Shown: positions 24,192 through 24,385 of the stretch, in pieces | How positions within the stretch are numbered: the first letter of the stretch is position 1 | Layout of the letters: every line of letters begins with the position of its first letter | From: JBLKSS01 sp047607725 | Lineage (GTDB): Bacteria; Pseudomonadota; Gammaproteobacteria; Enterobacterales; Enterobacteriaceae | Length of the DNA stretch: 24,385 nt | Direction of reading: 5' to 3' | Assembly: GCF_047607725.1 (NCBI RefSeq) | Contig: NZ_JBLKSS010000074.1 | Coordinates: 1 to 24,385, forward strand | Program-made: the position numbers and the translations under genes | Notes under the pieces: generated by a model | Told to the model about the DNA's origin: nothing | Database searches by the model: none | Seen by the model: the letters and a program-made list of their open reading frames with translations, nothing else

Positions 24192-24251
24192 ATGCCTGAT
24201 TCAGAACATAACAACGCGCGCCGACGATTGTTGCAGGGCGTGGCTTGCTGG
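24192..24251 (+). pseudogene. amiC: amiC, N-acetylmuramoyl-L-alanine amidase, first ~20 codons
   Basis: ATG 24192 opens MPDSEHNNARRRLLQGVACW. This is the twin-arginine signal region of AmiC (E. coli RRRLLQGAG), and amiC is the expected gene divergent from argA. Homology ends at about 24247-24251, where the IS21 left terminus starts. The Tat signal is cut in its hydrophobic core and the AMIN and amidase domains are gone from this copy. AmiC is a septal murein hydrolase needed for daughter-cell separation. A GATAAT (24163-24168) may be its -10, with no clear -35. Confidence 0.78.
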
Positions 24252-24329
24252 TTCCGGTCACGTCCGATCACTGATTCCGGTCGCCCGATCAGCGATTCCG
24301 ATTCTGTCCGATCGCTCATCTTCTATTCC

Positions 24330-24367
24330 GCCATACTCTGGAGACTTTTAGCTTCCGGGAGTATGGC
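24330..24367 (+). other. Hairpin covering the istA ribosome-binding site
   Basis: GCCATACTC (24330-24338) is exactly complementary to GAGTATGGC (24359-24367), with a 20-nt loop in which CTGGAG and CTTCCGG can extend the pairing. The 3' arm holds part of the GGGAG ribosome site (24357-24361) and abuts the ATG at 24368. In RNA this would hide the start of istA when transcription enters from outside. Confidence 0.55.
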
Positions 24368-24385
24368 ATGGCACGTAAAAAGAAG
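24368..24385 (+). CDS. istA: Putative istA transposase start (6 codons)
   Basis: The frame reads MARKKK to the window edge. It is called only from context: ATG with GGGAG about 7 bp upstream, about 120 bp inside an IS21-type left end, where istA normally starts. An ATG at 24363 in another frame is less well spaced. Too short for sequence-based recognition. Confidence 0.45.

Larger units (their letters stand above)
24250..24385 (+). mobile_element. IS21-family insertion sequence, left end (partial)
   Basis: The element begins at about 24247-24252, inside amiC. CCGATC(A/G) repeats start at 24264, 24285 and 24308 with GATTCCG blocks between them. These are the inverted counterparts of the motifs at the left-edge element. 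A start codon for istA appears at 24368. Orientation is plus, the same as the element at 1-408. It extends beyond the window. Confidence 0.75.

Overview
This is a chromosomal segment from a gammaproteobacterium of the Enterobacterales. Gene content and order are the E. coli-type mutH/recBCD neighbourhood: tas-ygdR-ygdQ-mutH / rppH-ptsP-lgt-thyA-ppdA-ppdB-ygdB-ppdC-recC-ptrA-recB-recD / argA / amiC. The DNA is GC-rich, many of these conserved genes are freshly broken, and IS21-family elements sit at both edges. That combination points to a recently host-restricted, Sodalis-like insect symbiont. The genus is inferred from the style of decay and was not tested by a search.

Layout. Positions 1-408 are the right end of an IS21-family element (istB 3' part plus terminal sub-repeats) that cuts off tas. 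Positions 409-2674 hold tas', ygdR, ygdQ and mutH on the minus strand. The 685-bp mutH-rppH gap carries a cluster of DnaA boxes with an IHF-like site; by position and content this is the equivalent of E. coli DARS2, the DnaA-reactivating locus. Positions 3360-7859 hold intact rppH, multiply broken ptsP, lgt with a stop at codon 39, and intact thyA. Positions 7868-8160 are a degenerate tandem array of 36-37-bp units. Positions 8276-10536 are the minor-pseudopilin operon (ppdA and ppdB frameshifted, ygdB, and ppdC with a repeat-expanded 5' end). Positions 10624-22463 are recC, ptrA, recB and recD; the first three are open, and recD is frameshifted near its C-terminus by a 7-bp tandem duplication. 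argA on the minus strand has one frameshift but keeps a tandem ARG-box operator. amiC is cut after about 20 codons by the left end of a second IS21-family element in the same orientation as the first.

Functionally, DNA metabolism is mostly kept (mutH, recB, recC, thyA, the DARS2-like locus). Regulatory, envelope and biosynthetic functions are decaying: nitrogen PTS (ptsP), lipoprotein maturation (lgt), pseudopilins, arginine entry (argA) and septal amidase (amiC). The lesions are mostly single-base indels, some in homopolymers, plus TAG nonsense codons, a short duplication, an inferred in-frame deletion and IS insertions. One base (19276) is ambiguous, so isolated indels could in principle be sequence errors. 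Comparisons with E. coli proteins are from memory, not computed alignments.
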